Both the position numbers and the translations under genes were made by a program. A stretch of DNA of 64,000 nucleotides, from contig NZ_JAKIKP010000003.1 of NCBI RefSeq assembly GCF_023284065.1, positions 310,001-374,000 of the forward strand, written 5' to 3'. Below are positions 27,389-36,968 of this stretch, one piece after another; position 1 is the stretch's first letter; the number at the start of each line of letters is the position of its first letter. The DNA comes from Shewanella gaetbuli (GTDB lineage: Bacteria; Pseudomonadota; Gammaproteobacteria; Enterobacterales; Shewanellaceae). The notes under the pieces are model-generated. The model saw only the letters and a program-made list of their open reading frames with translations. It made no database searches and was not told where the DNA came from.

Positions 27389-28705
27389 ATGATAGTAAAA
27401 TTACTTGATTGGAATGGTTTTTTAAGCCTTCAGTTTACTCAAGAAGATAATGACTTAGTGTTAAATAATAATGTCATTCATATGGCTACAAATGTCGCTA
27501 ATTTTAAAGTTGAATTTGATGTCGAAGAAACACACCCAGACCTCATTGCTTTATCTTCTATTCTTTTAGCATATCCTTTTTTTACTCAAGAGATAAAAGT
27601 TCCATTTGCAGTAAGTAAAGAGTTTTCTGATACATTCTACTCAGTTACAAAACGTAAAGTTTCGCCTGTGGATCCTTTTTTAAAGCCAAGAATATCTCCA
27701 GAAAAAAGTGTACCTTCATTATGTTTTAGTGGAGGGATAGATTCCACAGCAGCTTTGATGTTGATGCCTAAAGAAACTAAAATGTTCTTTTGTGACCGAA
27801 TGATTCCATCTAATACCAAGAGTCTCTATAATAAATACGCTGCTTTGAATACGGTCAATGATCTTTTTGAAGCTGGTTATGATATTACCACAGTTCCAAC
27901 TGATTTTGAGTACATAAGAAGTCGTGTAGGATTTCCTACTGATTTGGCTTCTGCTGTACCCTCATTATTATTAGCTGATAAGTATAGTATAGATTCCATT
28001 GCATTTGGCTTGATAATGGAATCAGGTTATCGTGTAGGACATAATAAGTATGAGAATTACCTTCATCGAACTCATTATAAGCGTTGGGGTACACTATTTA
28101 AATTAGTAGGGTGCCCATTGTACCTCCCTGTAGTAGGTTTATCTGAAGTTGGAACATCAAAAATTGCACAAACCTTTTCTCATTCTCATACAGTACGTTC
28201 TTGCATGAGAGGTGATGAATATACTGAGTGCGGTAAGTGTATAAAATGTTTAAGGAAATCACTGCTGGCAAGTGCGTTGAACAATGTTAAAGTTGATGAT
28301 AGCTTGATTAAATCCAATTTACAGTCAGCGGAAGTTATTAAGACGCTTTCAGGAGAATATATAAGACATGAAAATGTCTATAGATATATATTAAATAAAA
28401 TAGATCTTCCAGTTTTATCGAGATTAAATTCTTACATTAAAGATGAGAGTGAAGATGTTTCTTGGATGGAAAAGTGGTATAAACCATCTCTTGAGTTCGT
28501 CCCAGATAAATATAAATTTCATCATGTTTCAATGATTCATTCTTTAGTTAGTCCTACAACTTATGATGATGAGTCTTATATTGAACGTTGGGAAAGACAA
28601 AGTGCATTAAAGAATGATAATCTAAAATTCGAATGGTTAAATGATCTTGAAAGTTTAATTGAGTCAGAAAAACTTAAGAAAGTACTTCCTAAGTTTAACT
28701 TATAA
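27389..28705 (+). CDS. PP-loop ATPase/QueC-like enzyme in the capsule locus
   Basis: A 438-residue protein of unknown reaction. An N-terminal ~100-residue domain precedes an adenine-nucleotide alpha-hydrolase fold with the PP-loop SGGIDS at 114-119, which activates substrates by adenylation. Four cysteines at 272, 281, 284 and 287 (C-x8-C-x2-C-x2-C) resemble the zinc site of QueC. The rest of QueC (about 230 residues) is shorter, and no other queuosine gene is nearby, so preQ0 synthesis is unlikely. Placed between capsule glycosyltransferase and glmM genes, it may amidate or otherwise modify a sugar precursor. That role is inference only. AT-rich like its left neighbour. Confidence 0.7.
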   Translation: MIVKLLDWNGFLSLQFTQEDNDLVLNNNVIHMATNVANFKVEFDVEETHPDLIALSSILLAYPFFTQEIKVPFAVSKEFSDTFYSVTKRKVSPVDPFLKPRISPEKSVPSLCFSGGIDSTAALMLMPKETKMFFCDRMIPSNTKSLYNKYAALNTVNDLFEAGYDITTVPTDFEYIRSRVGFPTDLASAVPSLLLADKYSIDSIAFGLIMESGYRVGHNKYENYLHRTHYKRWGTLFKLVGCPLYLPVVGLSEVGTSKIAQTFSHSHTVRSCMRGDEYTECGKCIKCLRKSLLASALNNVKVDDSLIKSNLQSAEVIKTLSGEYIRHENVYRYILNKIDLPVLSRLNSYIKDESEDVSWMEKWYKPSLEFVPDKYKFHHVSMIHSLVSPTTYDDESYIERWERQSALKNDNLKFEWLNDLESLIESEKLKKVLPKFNL

Positions 28706-28758
28706 CGTTCCTATTTTAAATCAATTAGCTGGCTAGATATTTGTACTCAGGTTAACTC

Positions 28759-30114
28759 ATGAAACAAAAGTTTTTTGGTACGGATGGTATCCGTGGACGT
28801 GTAGGGCAGTTTCCTATGACTGCTGATTTTGCGCTTAAATTAGGGTATGCGGCCGGTAAAATATTAGCTGCAAAAGGTACTAAAGAAGTCCTAATAGGTA
28901 AAGACACTAGAAGTAGTGGATATATGTTGGAATCAGCTATTGAAGCTGGGCTTTCTGCCGCTGGTGTTAATGTTGCTTTAGCTGGTGTTTTGCCTACTCC
29001 AGCTGTAGCTTATTTAACATCTACTTTCCGTGCAGATGCAGGTGTAGTGATCAGTGCCTCTCATAATCCATTTTATGATAATGGTATTAAGTTTTTTTCG
29101 AATACAGGGACAAAATTATTTGCCAAGGATGAGGAGGCTATTGAAGCATTATTAGCAGAATTAATTGATTCAAATACAATGCCTTGTATTGATCCAGGCC
29201 AATTAGGTAAAGTGCGCCGTATTGGTGATGCCCAAGGTCGATATGTTGAGTTTTGTAAAGGTACTTTTCCTAAAGAGTTGTCACTTGTCGGTTTAAAAAT
29301 CGTTGTTGATTGTGCGAATGGTGCGGCTTACCAAGTTGCACCTGCTGTTTACCGTGAGTTAGGCGCTAAGGTTATTGCCATTAATTCTTCTCCTAATGGT
29401 ATTAATATTAATGCAGAGTGTGGTGCTACCCATATGACTAGCTTGCAGCAAGCTGTTATTGAGCATCAAGCTGATGTAGGTATTGCTCTTGATGGTGATG
29501 CAGATCGTGTCATGTTAGTTGATCATCAAGGTAAAGTTGTTGATGGTGACGAAATTCTATTTATTCTTGCTGAAGCATTATCTAAATCAGGTAAGCTTAA
29601 AGGTGGCGTTGTGGGAACCCTAATGTCTAACTTAGGGCTTGAGCAGTCATTAGCGAATAGAAATATTCCTTTTGTACGTGCCAATGTAGGTGATAAATAT
29701 GTAGTTGAGCAGTTACTTAAAAATAATTGGTTAATTGGTGGTGAAAACTCAGGTCATATTTTGGCTCTGAACCATGCTACAACAGGCGATGCAATTGTAG
29801 CCTCGTTAAAAGTGTTAAAGGTTATGGTGATGAATAAATTGTCATTAGAAACTTTAAAACAAGGCATGCAAAAGTTTCCTCAAGTGTTAATTAACGTGCG
29901 CTTAGAAAAATCTCCAGCAGACAGTGTTTTGTCGCACCCTTCAGTTATCCAAGCGGTTCGTATGGCCGAAGAAAATTTAGGCAATGATGGGCGTGTTTTA
30001 TTACGTAAATCAGGTACTGAACCGTTAATTCGAGTGATGGTTGAAGCAAAAAGGTTAGAGCAAACTAAGCAGCAAGCTGAATTTATTGCTGATGTAGTTC
30101 GCTTGGTGGGTTAG
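28759..30114 (+). CDS. glmM: phosphoglucosamine mutase (capsule-linked copy)
   Basis: Converts glucosamine-6-phosphate to glucosamine-1-phosphate on the way to UDP-GlcNAc. It is full length (451). The phosphoserine loop [12 protein letters not shown] has catalytic Ser at 101, the metal motif is DGDADR, and the sugar and phosphate loops are GGENSGH and RKSGTEP. All are intact. Housekeeping glmM in this group normally follows folP, so this may be a second, capsule-dedicated copy that raises UDP-HexNAc supply for the dehydrogenase two genes upstream. ATG at 28759. Base composition is intermediate between the AT-rich core and kps genes. Confidence 0.9.
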   Translation: MKQKFFGTDGIRGRVGQFPMTADFALKLGYAAGKILAAKGTKEVLIGKDTRSSGYMLESAIEAGLSAAGVNVALAGVLPTPAVAYLTSTFRADAGVVISASHNPFYDNGIKFFSNTGTKLFAKDEEAIEALLAELIDSNTMPCIDPGQLGKVRRIGDAQGRYVEFCKGTFPKELSLVGLKIVVDCANGAAYQVAPAVYRELGAKVIAINSSPNGININAECGATHMTSLQQAVIEHQADVGIALDGDADRVMLVDHQGKVVDGDEILFILAEALSKSGKLKGGVVGTLMSNLGLEQSLANRNIPFVRANVGDKYVVEQLLKNNWLIGGENSGHILALNHATTGDAIVASLKVLKVMVMNKLSLETLKQGMQKFPQVLINVRLEKSPADSVLSHPSVIQAVRMAEENLGNDGRVLLRKSGTEPLIRVMVEAKRLEQTKQQAEFIADVVRLVG

Positions 30115-30180
30115 TTGCGTTAAATTAATTTATCGTTACGTTGCCGTGTTCGTGAGTAAAATAATATTAGGTGAAAATTA

Positions 30181-31287
30181 GTGAGTTTACCTTTAATCAG
30201 TTTTATTTTGCCTTTTAGCGAACGCGAATATTGTCCTGATGATGAACGTTTGAATCGATTACTTTTTCAACTTAGTGAAGTTGAAGAGACTGAGGTAGTT
30301 GTACATTCAAGCGGAAATTTATCGACTAAAACATATGATGCTTTATCTTCATATAATTTCATTAAATGGGTTCATGAGCCACAAGCACATGAGCCTTTTT
30401 CTGCTGGTTATGTTCGTAATGTTGCCGTTGAGCATGCAACAGCAGAGTATGTTTTTTTTATTGATGTAGATTTAAACTTTCCAGCTTCTTTACTACCTTA
30501 TCTTGTATCAAATACTAAACGTCTAAAAGCTATTGGTAAAATGGCTTTCGAAATGTTCCCGTGTATATATTTAAGTCGCGCAGGTACAAAGCAATTTAAT
30601 GAACAGTTTAATGTAGTATTGGATTCTTTCTTGCTGGGTGAAAATACAATTACTGATGGTATTGCGGTTGCCAGTAGTTGTTTACTAGTTAATAAAGAGT
30701 GGTTTAAGCAGTTAGGTGGCTTTGATGTTGAATTCAGTGGACACGGTGGTGAAGATTTAAGTTTGATACATCAACTCTGTTTGCATTACCCAGTTATGCC
30801 TTTGACAGCAGATTATCATCTAAATCAAAAAGCTCAGCATCCAGGTGATTATGTTGGGTGTCGACGGTATTTTAGTTTTTACTCATTAGCTCATTTATTT
30901 GAAGGTCGCTTTTTTGTTCATTATTGGCATTCAAGACCGCTCAGTCATAAATATCATCAAGCTCGTGTAGTCAATGATGAATTACTTGCAAAAAAGCTCA
31001 AACAATCATCAACAAACTTATCTGTAGTAAATTCATTTCATCAGAATTTACTACAGCAGCACTGTAGGCTTTCAAGTGATTTATGTTTGATGCCAGAACA
31101 TAATTACAAGGTTTGGATGGCAGGCTTGCAGCAACAGTTTGGATATGATGTTGCGGAATATCCTGGGTTATTTCAATGGCGTAAAGGTGTAAAGGTTCAT
31201 CGCCCTTTGTGGAAAAAAGCCCGTAAGTTGTATCTCAATCCAAAATTGTTTTTTGTAGATGGGCTTAAAAAACTGTTTGCAAAATAA
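30181..31287 (+). CDS. GT-A glycosyltransferase with galactosyltransferase-like C-terminal motif
   Basis: A 368-residue predicted capsule glycosyltransferase. It begins with the GT2-type strand LPLISFILPFSER and has a DxD-type metal motif FIDVDLNFP near 91-99. The later motif GHGGEDLSL (about 186) resembles the W/G-G-x-E-D acceptor-binding element of beta-1,4-galactosyltransferase-like and chondroitin-polymerase domains. The start is GTG at 30181 with GGTGAAAATTA upstream, a weak site. It lies directly before kpsC and may add an early or main-chain residue. The sugar is unknown. Confidence 0.75.
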   Translation: MSLPLISFILPFSEREYCPDDERLNRLLFQLSEVEETEVVVHSSGNLSTKTYDALSSYNFIKWVHEPQAHEPFSAGYVRNVAVEHATAEYVFFIDVDLNFPASLLPYLVSNTKRLKAIGKMAFEMFPCIYLSRAGTKQFNEQFNVVLDSFLLGENTITDGIAVASSCLLVNKEWFKQLGGFDVEFSGHGGEDLSLIHQLCLHYPVMPLTADYHLNQKAQHPGDYVGCRRYFSFYSLAHLFEGRFFVHYWHSRPLSHKYHQARVVNDELLAKKLKQSSTNLSVVNSFHQNLLQQHCRLSSDLCLMPEHNYKVWMAGLQQQFGYDVAEYPGLFQWRKGVKVHRPLWKKARKLYLNPKLFFVDGLKKLFAK

Positions 31288-31331
31288 ACTTTGCTAGATT
31301 TTTATAATTAAGAAATTAAAAGAAACACTTC

Positions 31332-33437
31332 ATGTTGCTTACTCCCGCAAAAACCATCTGGGCCTGCTCTAATGGCATTGTTAAAGACCTACATGTCAGC
31401 AAGTTTTTTTCTGCCAAGGTTAACAAAGTATCTCGTTATGCAAAGGTGCATGCTGATGATGCTGTTGTGGGGTGGGGGGAGAAAGCTAACACTCAAAAAG
31501 CGCAAGCATTTGCTTTCCAACATCACCTGCCTTATTACCGTTTAGAAGATGGTTTTATTAGTTATTTGAGTCACCCACAGGAAAAGGGCGCGAGGTACTC
31601 ATTAATATGTGATAAGACCGGTGTTTATTATGATGCAACTAAAGGCAGTGATTTAGAGGCATTATGCCAAAGCTATAAGCAATGGTTTGATGCTGAAATG
31701 GAAACCCGAGCATTCAAACTACAACAAAAAATAATTACTCACGGTATTTCAAAGTACAATCATGTGCGTGATGCTTTGCCGGCTTGGTTAGCCTGTTGTG
31801 ATGATCACAGCGTAATATTGATTGTTGATCAAACCTTTGGTGATGTTTCTGTAATTAAAGGATTGGCAAGCCAAGATAGTTTTTCCCAAATGATTGCAGA
31901 TGCATTGGCTGCTTATCCTAACCATACTATTGTTGTAAAAACACATCCTGATGTTATTAAAGGGGTCAAGCAAGGGTATATTAATGCGCAATTGTGCCAG
32001 CATAATAATGTGCATTTATTAGCTGAAGATGTATCGTTGCCGAGTTTGATGCAAAAGGTGGAACGAGTTTTTACTGCGACATCTCAGTTGGGCTTTGAAG
32101 CATTGTTATATGGTTTACCTGTACACTGTTATGGCATGCCTTTTTATGCGGGTTGGGGGCTCACTAGTGACAAGTTAAAATGTGAACGCAGAACGGCTAA
32201 CCTTTCTTTATCGCAACTTATTGCGGCTAGCTTAATTAAATATCCTCAATACATTAACCCTGAAACGGGTGATAAGTGTGAAGTAGAAACATTAATTGAG
32301 TGGTTAAACTTACAACTACAAGATCAATTTAATACGGTTGAGACTTGTTATGTTTTAGGGTTTTCGCTTTGGAAACGCGCATTTATTAAGCCTTTTATTG
32401 GCCGTATGGCTAAACAAGTTAAATTTGTTTCTCGTCCTGAAAAATTACTTACTCAAGTAAAACCACAAAACTGTGCGGTATTAGTTTGGGGGAAAAAGAA
32501 TTCAAGTTTGCATCATAAACTGTCACAACGCTTTAGCGTTTGGCATATGGAAGATGGTTTTATTCGTTCAGTGGGTTTGGGGGCAGACTTGCGTAGGCCA
32601 TCTTGTTTAGTGATTGATAAACAAGGAATGTATTATGCGCCAGATTCACCATCAGACATCGTTACGTTATTAAATAAGGCGCATTTATCTGCTGAACAAC
32701 ACCATCGAGCAGATCGCCTAATGTACACATTAGTGCATCATGCTCTGAGTAAATATAATGTAGGGCAAACTCTGAGTAAGCAGGCGATATTTAACCAAAT
32801 TCGTCAAGTTTCTGAAGCTGGTTTACAGCAGGTCATTTTGGTTCCTGGTCAATTTGAGCAAGATCAGTCAATTAAATCTAGTCGTGGCAGAGTCAAAAGT
32901 AACTTACAACTTCTAACTTCAGTAAGGTCACAATTTCCTGATGCTTATATTATTTACAAGGAGCACCCAGATTTATACTCTGGCGTACGCCCTGGCGCAT
33001 TGGGTGCAGAACAAGCGCAACAATATGCAGATTTATATTTAACAGATGTTGATATTGCTGGGTTAATTCCTTTATGTGATCGCGTATGTACTATTACTTC
33101 ATTAACCGGATTTGAAGCATTAATTAGAGGTAAAAAGGTGTCTACTTATGGCTCGCCTTTTTATGCTGGTTGGGGATTAACGCAAGATGATATTGAATTT
33201 CCAGATAGAAATAAGTCGCTGTCATTACACGCTTTAGTTTATACCACACTAGTTAGTTACCCCCGGTATGTTAACTGGAGTAATGGTTACCTGACTTCGC
33301 CTGAACGAGTTATGCAGCAACTTACCGATGAAAGAAATGCTTATGATTCTCAAGGTTTATGCGGACGTCAGCTTAAAAGCAGTTGGTTAGCAAGAACAAT
33401 GCGAAAATGTCAGTATTTCTATGACGCATATCGCTAA
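31332..33437 (+). CDS. kpsC: capsule Kdo-linker glycosyltransferase KpsC
   Basis: KpsC builds the poly-beta-Kdo linker on lysophosphatidylglycerol after KpsS. The 701 residues contain two tandem homologous transferase modules. Each ends with a matching GFEAL...FYAGWGLT element (about 252-277 and 592-617) and each carries a similar EDGFI motif (LEDGFIS, MEDGFIRSVG). E. coli KpsC (675) has the same two-module plan, each making one Kdo linkage type. ATG at 31332 with weak ribosome site. It is followed by kpsS, the conserved right flank of group 2 capsule loci. Confidence 0.93.
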   Translation: MLLTPAKTIWACSNGIVKDLHVSKFFSAKVNKVSRYAKVHADDAVVGWGEKANTQKAQAFAFQHHLPYYRLEDGFISYLSHPQEKGARYSLICDKTGVYYDATKGSDLEALCQSYKQWFDAEMETRAFKLQQKIITHGISKYNHVRDALPAWLACCDDHSVILIVDQTFGDVSVIKGLASQDSFSQMIADALAAYPNHTIVVKTHPDVIKGVKQGYINAQLCQHNNVHLLAEDVSLPSLMQKVERVFTATSQLGFEALLYGLPVHCYGMPFYAGWGLTSDKLKCERRTANLSLSQLIAASLIKYPQYINPETGDKCEVETLIEWLNLQLQDQFNTVETCYVLGFSLWKRAFIKPFIGRMAKQVKFVSRPEKLLTQVKPQNCAVLVWGKKNSSLHHKLSQRFSVWHMEDGFIRSVGLGADLRRPSCLVIDKQGMYYAPDSPSDIVTLLNKAHLSAEQHHRADRLMYTLVHHALSKYNVGQTLSKQAIFNQIRQVSEAGLQQVILVPGQFEQDQSIKSSRGRVKSNLQLLTSVRSQFPDAYIIYKEHPDLYSGVRPGALGAEQAQQYADLYLTDVDIAGLIPLCDRVCTITSLTGFEALIRGKKVSTYGSPFYAGWGLTQDDIEFPDRNKSLSLHALVYTTLVSYPRYVNWSNGYLTSPERVMQQLTDERNAYDSQGLCGRQLKSSWLARTMRKCQYFYDAYR

Positions 33438-33485
33438 TCAATCCTTATTAATCCTTTATTTTTATCCTGTTTGAGTGCGCCCTAA

Positions 33486-34670
33486 TTGAAGAATATTTTA
33501 TTTTTACAAGGCCCGTTAGGGCCATTTTTTAAACAACTTGCAAGATATTGTTCATCTGAAGGAAATGTGACCCATAAAATCAATTTTAACGGTGGAGATC
33601 GTTTTTATTCTGGGGCGGATCATGTGGTTGATTATAAGGGAGACACTAAACAATGGGCTGGTTTTTTAACGCAATATCTACAACAGCATAATATTCACGA
33701 TGTAATTGTATATGGTGACTGCCGTTTTTATCACAAGGTTGCTGCTAGAGTAGCCAAAAAAATGTCTATAAAATTTTGGGCATTTGAAGAAGGTTACATT
33801 AGAGCTGGGTTTGTGACTTTAGAACAAACGGGCGTTAATGCCAATTCAGACTTATATGGTAACGTGCAACTTGACGGAATAAACGTCGACGAAGTAGAAA
33901 GCTCTTATAAACCTACTCCCACCTTTGCAAAAAGGGCCAAATATGCCATGTGCTATTACTTTGCTCGAGCCGTTTTTCGGCCAGCATTTCCATTTTACCA
34001 GCATCATAGGCCTTGGACGTTTTATCAAGAAGGTGTTTATTGGCTTAAAAGTTTTTATGAGAAATGGCAGGCAAAATTCATTGACCCACCAAAGTATCGA
34101 ACATTTGTAAAACAGTTCGAGCAAAATATTTTTATATTACCGCTTCAAGTTGAAGTTGATTTTCAATTAATAGAGCACTCAAACTTTAAATCAATGCAAC
34201 AGGTGTTAGATGTGGTAATGAGCTCTTTTGCTGCACATTCTTCAGTCGAACAAGGGTTATTAATCAAGCATCATCCTCAAAATAGAGGGTTTAAAAACTA
34301 CCGCAAGTTTATTCACAAGCGTGCCGTTGAGTTGGGAATTGAAACTAGAGTGCTATATGGCCATGACTTTAATTTACCGGACGCTTATCGTCACGCTAAG
34401 GGTGTAGTAACGGTAAATAGTACGGTAGGCATTTCTGCATTGTTACATCATTTGCCAACTAAGGTACTAGGAAAAGCGTTATATAACATTGATGGACTAA
34501 CCTATCAGGGTAATTTAGCCAACTTTTGGAATAATAATGAACAAGTTAATGAAAATTTATTCGCTAATTTTAAAAACATTATATGTACTCAAACTCAACT
34601 GGCTGGCGACTTCTATAAATATTCTCAAGTACTAATACAGGGCTCGCTAAAGAAAATAAATGGGAATTAG
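33486..34670 (+). CDS. kpsS: capsule Kdo transferase KpsS
   Basis: Adds the first beta-Kdo to lysophosphatidylglycerol, starting the capsule lipid anchor. It has 394 residues (E. coli KpsS 389). Recognisable segments are FLQGPLGPFF at the N-terminus, WAFEEGYIR (about 100), LLIKHHPQNRG (about 259) and TVNSTVGISALLH near 311-323. TTG at 33486 gives the family start MKNILFLQGP; the ribosome site is weak, so translation may be low or coupled. Last core kps gene. Confidence 0.92.
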   Translation: MKNILFLQGPLGPFFKQLARYCSSEGNVTHKINFNGGDRFYSGADHVVDYKGDTKQWAGFLTQYLQQHNIHDVIVYGDCRFYHKVAARVAKKMSIKFWAFEEGYIRAGFVTLEQTGVNANSDLYGNVQLDGINVDEVESSYKPTPTFAKRAKYAMCYYFARAVFRPAFPFYQHHRPWTFYQEGVYWLKSFYEKWQAKFIDPPKYRTFVKQFEQNIFILPLQVEVDFQLIEHSNFKSMQQVLDVVMSSFAAHSSVEQGLLIKHHPQNRGFKNYRKFIHKRAVELGIETRVLYGHDFNLPDAYRHAKGVVTVNSTVGISALLHHLPTKVLGKALYNIDGLTYQGNLANFWNNNEQVNENLFANFKNIICTQTQLAGDFYKYSQVLIQGSLKKINGN

Positions 34671-34735
34671 TTTGTAACTCTTTGTATCACATACTATATT
34701 TAGAAACATAATTATAACATTGGAGTAGCAGCGTT

Positions 34736-35287
34736 ATGCTGACTATTAGTGAATTTATGAATTCTAGATATAGCGCTTTAACGTGTTTTATTTTAGTTTT
34801 TGCTTTTTATACCCATGATGTAAAAGCTAGCTCAGGGATTCGGTGTTTAGGTTCAGAACCTAATGAAGAGTTGAATGTAGATGTAAAGGTTTATGAATGT
34901 AGTTATTTTTACTCATTTAACTTTCAAAACTTAGTTGAGTCGGTAAAATTTTATCCCATTACGAATGTGGGGATGTTAGCAACACCAGAAGATAGTAGCT
35001 TGATGCTAGGGTTGGGTGGTGGAGCTGACTGGGAAATACTGCCTAAAGTTAATCTTTTAGCTGAGGGAGGAGTGTATTGGTTGGAAGACCATGACTTTGG
35101 TGTAAGAGGTGTGGCTTATAAAGATTATGGTGGGCCATGGCAATTTTTTGCTAAAGCTGGTGCAAGTTACAGTATCGCTAAGAATTGGGATTTAGGTTAT
35201 GCCTATTTGCATATTTCTAACGGTGGACGCTATTACGTTAACCCTTCATATGACGGACATAGTTTGTTCGTAAATTATGCGTTTTAA
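34736..35287 (+). CDS. PagL-type lipid A 3-O-deacylase (acyloxyacyl hydrolase)
   Basis: An outer-membrane barrel enzyme that trims the 3-position acyl chain of lipid A. 183 residues: signal peptide to about VKAS, then an eight-strand barrel of about 150 residues ending in F. The catalytic motif LHISNGG gives His159 and Ser161. Fourteen residues after the His, where PagL has its catalytic Glu, this protein has Asp173. ATG at 34736 follows TTGGAG; ATG seven codons later is possible. It follows kpsS by 65 bases on the same strand and may be part of the capsule transcript. Confidence 0.8.
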   Translation: MLTISEFMNSRYSALTCFILVFAFYTHDVKASSGIRCLGSEPNEELNVDVKVYECSYFYSFNFQNLVESVKFYPITNVGMLATPEDSSLMLGLGGGADWEILPKVNLLAEGGVYWLEDHDFGVRGVAYKDYGGPWQFFAKAGASYSIAKNWDLGYAYLHISNGGRYYVNPSYDGHSLFVNYAF

Positions 35288-35582
35288 TTTACTCGGGACA
35301 TAAAACACTTTTATTACAAGCTCAGCTGAAGGTCTGTTAAAGGATTGCTACCAGCAGTTGAGTTCATTTCAATCTTCCTCTTTTTATATCACATTGAATA
35401 TCTATGCTTATTGATATTCTCGTTTTACAATCTCGAGAGAAATAACCTCCCACAAATATCATTTCTTTTAATTGCTTTTCAGTATTTTTTTAAAGTCATC
35501 TTCTGTTATCATTCGCAGCCGAAAATGCCATTTGGATATTAAGTCTGCAAACTGGTATTTTATAAATGACTTTTCTTCTTCA
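35288..35582. other. intergenic stretch with no recognised feature
   Basis: About 295 AT-rich bases between the PagL-like gene and the end of hipA. I see no terminator hairpin, promoter or repeat. A 65-codon plus-strand frame is present but lacks a ribosome site and resembles nothing. Confidence 0.5.
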
Positions 35583-36968
35583 CTAAATTAAGTCGCTCAT
35601 TTCTGTTATTTGATCCACTTCTGCACTTAGCTCTTCCACTGATTCATCAATAATTTGAATACAGGTATCAACATGCTGTATTTCAGAATCAGTTAACTGC
35701 TGTTTAAGTGCATCAGCTTTGGCTAAATCAACAGATGCTTGCACTTGCTTGATCATTTGCTTCATCAACAATTGCAGACGAGGGAGTGATATACCAAATT
35801 CATGGGCGAAGTCTGCCAACATGTAAGCAGTAAACGGGTGATTAAAATTACCAGCACTGCCAGCACCATATTCACCTATCGACATCGCGAAATGGTTTGC
35901 CATTGGCGCATTTGAGTTTTCATTAGCTTGTTTTGCTTGGATCTCTCGAATGATGGCCTCAATATTTACTAAATCGTAAAATGGCGTAAGACTTAAACCC
36001 TGTTTACCCACAAAGAAACTGATGTTCTTACCGTGAGCATCATAGTTACGCACTAAAATATTAAAGGTCATCCAGCGTATAAGTTGCGTTTGATACGCTT
36101 CGGCATTGGTTGTTTTTACATTGAACAGCTTCACAAAAGACACACCATCACGAATATAAATACCGTCGCCTTCATCACCGTGTTGACGTTCGTATTTGTA
36201 GGAAGGGGGTAGGTTAGTAGCTTGGCAGCCATCGATAATGTGACGGCGCATAACACGCTGTTGCTCAGCTATTAATTTACGGTCAAAACGGTCAATGACA
36301 AACGCGCTGACTTCTCCATATTTTCGTACTGACACCTCTGGTACATCGATGCCGGAATGTTTCGCCAGTAACATGGTAAATAATTCATTCACAGCAATAA
36401 AAGGCGCTTTACCCGTTTCAAACTTAAATATCTTATTGGAGCAAAGCTGACCTTCACCAAAGCCTAATTTGCCATCTATCTCTAATAAGTTAAGTTTATC
36501 TTGTACACCCGCAACTGATAGCCTTATCCGGCCATCCCAATAGGTAATTGATTCTCCAGCATTCTTAAAACGAGCTAACTTTTCGATAAGTTCTTCATTA
36601 GTGACTTCTCGAAATGAAGTTTCGGTTTCTTGATTGTTATGACTGGTAAATGATAACGCGCCAGATGTGTCAGCGCCGATGATCTTGATAAGCCCAAAGG
36701 TATTATTTTTGGAGATAGTGGTATTACTAGTGATCTCTTCTAACCCTTTCCCTTCAGGTAACAAGTTTTGTAGGAAGTTCCGAACCGCTCTGTGATCAAA
36801 CTCACCGTTCAAAGGCAGGTGGGGCGAGATAGCAAAACCCTCTTTAATCCAATCAGGCTCGTAAGTTAAGGTTAATTCGGTTTCAGAGCCTACAGGAATG
36901 GTTATTGCCGCAATTCTACGATCATGACCGATATAAACGTTCAGGGTATTTAGATCAGTACCAGTCAT
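35583..36968 (-). CDS. hipA: HipA-type serine/threonine kinase toxin
   Basis: The toxin of a HipBA system; family members phosphorylate an aminoacyl-tRNA synthetase and arrest growth. 461 residues. An N-terminal HipA_N domain (about 1-105) precedes the PI3/4-kinase-like fold. Its motifs are SVAGVQDK (about 165-172), the catalytic NYDAHGKN near 305-312 and the Mg-binding FYDLVN, all intact. I choose the ATG at 36968, which overlaps the hipB stop by 14 bases; an earlier in-frame ATG lies deep within hipB. The extended C-terminal helical tail is somewhat longer than in E. coli HipA (440). Confidence 0.9.
   Translation of the reverse strand: MTGTDLNTLNVYIGHDRRIAAITIPVGSETELTLTYEPDWIKEGFAISPHLPLNGEFDHRAVRNFLQNLLPEGKGLEEITSNTTISKNNTFGLIKIIGADTSGALSFTSHNNQETETSFREVTNEELIEKLARFKNAGESITYWDGRIRLSVAGVQDKLNLLEIDGKLGFGEGQLCSNKIFKFETGKAPFIAVNELFTMLLAKHSGIDVPEVSVRKYGEVSAFVIDRFDRKLIAEQQRVMRRHIIDGCQATNLPPSYKYERQHGDEGDGIYIRDGVSFVKLFNVKTTNAEAYQTQLIRWMTFNILVRNYDAHGKNISFFVGKQGLSLTPFYDLVNIEAIIREIQAKQANENSNAPMANHFAMSIGEYGAGSAGNFNHPFTAYMLADFAHEFGISLPRLQLLMKQMIKQVQASVDLAKADALKQQLTDSEIQHVDTCIQIIDESVEELSAEVDQITEMSDLI

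Noticed and set aside
35345..35542. 65-codon plus-strand frame after the PagL-like gene
   Set aside because: Hydrophobic, AT-driven sequence with no ribosome site and no resemblance to known proteins; likely chance.
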